Source: JAGMDK01 sp023128695
Lineage (GTDB): Bacteria > Planctomycetota > Phycisphaerae > UBA1845 > Fen-1342
Assembly: GCA_030628805.1 (NCBI GenBank)
Contig: DAOVQG010000301.1
Span: 1 to 5,759 of the forward strand
DNA length: 5,759 nucleotides
Direction: 5' to 3'
Positions 4,572-5,759 of this stretch are shown here, in pieces (the first letter of the stretch is position 1; the number at the start of each line of letters is the position of its first letter). Below the pieces are notes generated by a model, which was given only the letters and a program-made list of their open reading frames with translations, was not told the origin of the DNA and searched no databases. The position numbers were made by a program, and so were the translations under genes.

Positions 4572-4862
4572 ATGAAAAAAGAAGATTTTGACAAATTGGT
4601 CCACCGGCTGCGGACGCAAAATAATCGAATGACAACGAACCCGATTTTTTTGGTACAAGAAAAAGTCAATGGTGAGATGGCGGTTGACAGGACGGTGAGT
4701 ATCCATTTAACCGAGGCTGCGACGGATCTTTGGATTGCGAAAAATCGGCACAATCACGCCGAGTTGAGTATCTATGTTGATTCACTTTTTCATTGTCACG
4801 AATTTTCTGCGCTCATCAACGCGCTCAAGGCCGGCGAGATTACGATGACGAAAGAATCATGA
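4572..4862 (+). CDS. 96-aa conserved phage hypothetical protein
   Basis: NPIFLVQEKV (23-32) and the C-terminal pattern RHNHAELSIYVDSLF (59-73) followed by EFSAL (77-81) resemble, from memory, a phage protein family whose members read NPIF-V-Q-V near the start and GHN...IYVDS-YRN-E near the end. Those members often have a longer middle than this one. If so, the middle is shortened here, since only about 25 residues separate the two conserved parts. Biochemical function is unknown in the family as far as I know. No cysteine ribbon is present, unlike its neighbours. GAGGGATC precedes the ATG. The stop shares ATGA with the next start, implying coupling. The family resemblance needs a profile search to confirm. 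Confidence 0.75.
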   Translation: MKKEDFDKLVHRLRTQNNRMTTNPIFLVQEKVNGEMAVDRTVSIHLTEAATDLWIAKNRHNHAELSIYVDSLFHCHEFSALINALKAGEITMTKES

Positions 4863-5161
4863 AAAAACACGACCCAGTAATGGCCGTCTGTCCGGAGTGC
4901 GGCTCGCGATTGCTATTGGAGGAAGGGTCTGTCACCTATCCCGGGGTGTGTTTTCGCACCTATCTCTGCGGCGCTGTGTACCATGACGGAGATCGGCGTA
5001 AGACCACGGAGGTGTGCTCGGAGATTGCGCGGCTGCGGGCGGAGCGAGTAGATGCCGCGAGAAGCGGTTATCTGGCCGGGCACAACGATACCGTCGAAGG
5101 CCAGTATGGTGATCCGGGGGACATTGCGGAAGAAATCTGCGAAGAGATAGACAGCGAATGA
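4859..5161 (+). CDS. 100-aa zinc-ribbon protein with charged helical C-terminus
   Basis: CPEC at 11-14 and Cys31 with YLCG (35-38) form a probable zinc ribbon, possibly with His42. A helix with EIARLRAERVDAARSG (55-70) and the motif YLAGHNDTVEGQYGDP (71-86) follow, then an acidic helical end (88-100). Small phage proteins with a GHNDTVE-like stretch exist in my recollection, but no function is attached to them. The ATG at 4859 overlaps the previous TGA (ATGA) and has only a weak Shine-Dalgarno, so it is probably translated by re-initiation. An in-frame ATG at 4793 would overlap the previous gene deeply and is rejected. It ends 11 nt before the next start. Confidence 0.78.
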   Translation: MKKHDPVMAVCPECGSRLLLEEGSVTYPGVCFRTYLCGAVYHDGDRRKTTEVCSEIARLRAERVDAARSGYLAGHNDTVEGQYGDPGDIAEEICEEIDSE

Positions 5162-5172
5162 GAGGAGATACC

Positions 5173-5517
5173 ATGAGCGACACCGATAAAGCCACCCACC
5201 AAGCCGACTGCGACCGACGGATAGTGGACGTGATCTGTGAATATTTGGAACAGTCTGGTCTGCGCACCGGAGCGCTCGCGGTACGCGAGATGGCGGCGGA
5301 GATTGGACGGCTAAAAACAGAGGCAGAGCGGATGGGAAAATTTGACACCCCGGCGGGCCGGTGGCACGAGAGGGATAGGCACAGAAAAAAGGGAAACAAT
5401 GAATCAGAAAATCTCGTCGCTATCGATCGCGGGCTGAGACCTACCAAGGGTTTCCCCGTCCTGGTCTGTGCCCTCGGCCCGTGCTCGGTGGCGACGAGAT
5501 CGGCGCGTAAAAAATGA
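5173..5517 (+). CDS. 114-aa protein of unknown function, helical N-terminal half
   Basis: Residues 11-55 form a well-behaved charged amphipathic region (RRIVDVICEYLEQSG, then AVREMAAEIGRLKTEAERM) that echoes the EIARLRAER helix of the preceding protein. From about residue 58 on, the composition becomes basic and irregular (HERDRHRKKG at 65-74) and ends in ARKK, so the second half may be disordered. AGAGGAGA lies directly before the ATG at 5173. An ATG at 5158 overlapping the previous stop as ATGA is the alternative and adds five residues. The TGA at 5515-5517 overlaps the next ATG, which supports this reading frame to its end. Function not recognised. Confidence 0.65.
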   Translation: MSDTDKATHQADCDRRIVDVICEYLEQSGLRTGALAVREMAAEIGRLKTEAERMGKFDTPAGRWHERDRHRKKGNNESENLVAIDRGLRPTKGFPVLVCALGPCSVATRSARKK

Positions 5518-5693
5518 CCAAAAAATTACCACTGTCCGACAATTTTACAATCCGAGTCACACCGACCGCCGCCTGGATTTTCGACCCGCCGCGACAACGG
5601 CGCACGGGAACCTCGCGAGCGACCGCCGCCGATCTCCGAGACCTGATTGACCGACTCGAAATACTTGAAAGTGAGCTGGTCAATGCGGATTGA
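5514..5693 (+). CDS. 59-aa small protein of unknown function
   Basis: The ATG at 5514-5516 shares ATGA with the stop of the preceding gene; the Shine-Dalgarno is weak, as in other re-initiating junctions of this operon. The product has an N-terminal beta-like part with AAWIFDPP (19-26), a basic Thr/Arg stretch (27-36), and a C-terminal amphipathic helix (37-57) of alternating Leu/Ile and acidic residues that could form a coiled coil. No cysteines, signal peptide or membrane segment. It is too short for a family call. Support for it being real is the ATGA coupling, conserved operon style and sensible composition. Confidence 0.6.
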   Translation: MTKKLPLSDNFTIRVTPTAAWIFDPPRQRRTGTSRATAADLRDLIDRLEILESELVNAD

Positions 5694-5759
5694 TCCCAGT
5701 ACCCACCCTAGCGCGCGCGAAAACTCCTACTTTTACCCTGGGTCCCCTTGACAATGATG
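5694..5759 (+). other. Gene-free right end with a -35-like TTGACA
   Basis: No gene is visible in these 66 bases. ACCCTGGGT (5736-5744) is a short palindrome, CCCAG (5695-5699) can pair with CTGGG in it, and TTGACA at 5748-5753 is a perfect -35 hexamer whose -10 would lie outside the window. A start could also be hidden in the terminal ATGATG. Confidence 0.25.

Noticed and set aside
5399..5437. Twelve-codon frame with GGGAAACAATG inside the 114-aa gene
   Set aside because: Too short to support and lies wholly inside a frame whose stop is coupled to the next gene.
1..5759. CRISPR array, insertion sequence, attachment site or RNA gene
   Set aside because: No regularly repeated spacer-flanking repeats, no transposase or terminal repeats with target duplication, no integrase and no convincing tRNA or rRNA sequence were seen.

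Overview
The window looks like the early (recombination and regulatory) region of a temperate or virulent phage, or of a prophage, in a high-GC bacterial host. The base composition is GC-rich and most starts carry strong GGAGG-type Shine-Dalgarno sequences. Two genes with recognisable families set the theme: a RecT-like single-strand annealing protein and a YqaJ/lambda-Exo-like exonuclease, the classic two-component phage recombination pair. The RecT variant and one small rightward protein resemble proteins I associate from memory with phages of Proteobacteria. The host lineage cannot be fixed from the sequence. There is no integrase, structural gene, tRNA or insertion sequence in view, so phage and prophage cannot be told apart here.

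Layout. Positions 1-3127 hold a leftward (minus-strand) operon, read from right to left: a 119-aa protein of unknown function; a small very acidic protein; a 67-aa zinc-ribbon-like protein; the exonuclease; the RecT-like protein; and a coiled-coil plus zinc-ribbon protein cut by the window edge. Several junctions overlap (ATGA at 197-200; an 11-nt overlap at 2149-2159), and two GC-rich inverted repeats sit in the wider gaps.

Positions 3128-3744 are a gene-free divergent control region of roughly 600 bp. It carries a perfect 16-bp palindrome, a degenerate direct repeat and, most notably, three imperfect dyads of the form GCGYAA-N3/4-TTRCGC spaced about 34 bp centre to centre, as expected for a multi-site operator.

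Positions 3745-5693 hold a rightward series of at least eight small genes: a 72-aa protein with a possible helix-turn-helix; a strong Rho-independent terminator-like hairpin; three consecutive overlapping CxxC zinc-ribbon microproteins of 54, 58 and 67 aa; a 96-aa phage-family protein; another zinc-ribbon protein of 100 aa; a 114-aa protein; and a 59-aa protein. The terminator ends only 16 nt before the next start, with no room for a promoter between, so the downstream genes probably depend on read-through or antitermination. The junctions in front of the second and third microprotein genes are a near-identical 21-bp duplication containing ribosome-binding site, start codon and the codons for the shared C-terminal EDRDNA.

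Working model (inference): the exonuclease resects phage DNA ends and the RecT-like protein anneals the exposed strands. The divergent intergenic region controls the leftward recombination operon and the rightward accessory operon, and the rightward one is further gated by the attenuator-like hairpin. The functions of the many tiny zinc-ribbon proteins are unknown.
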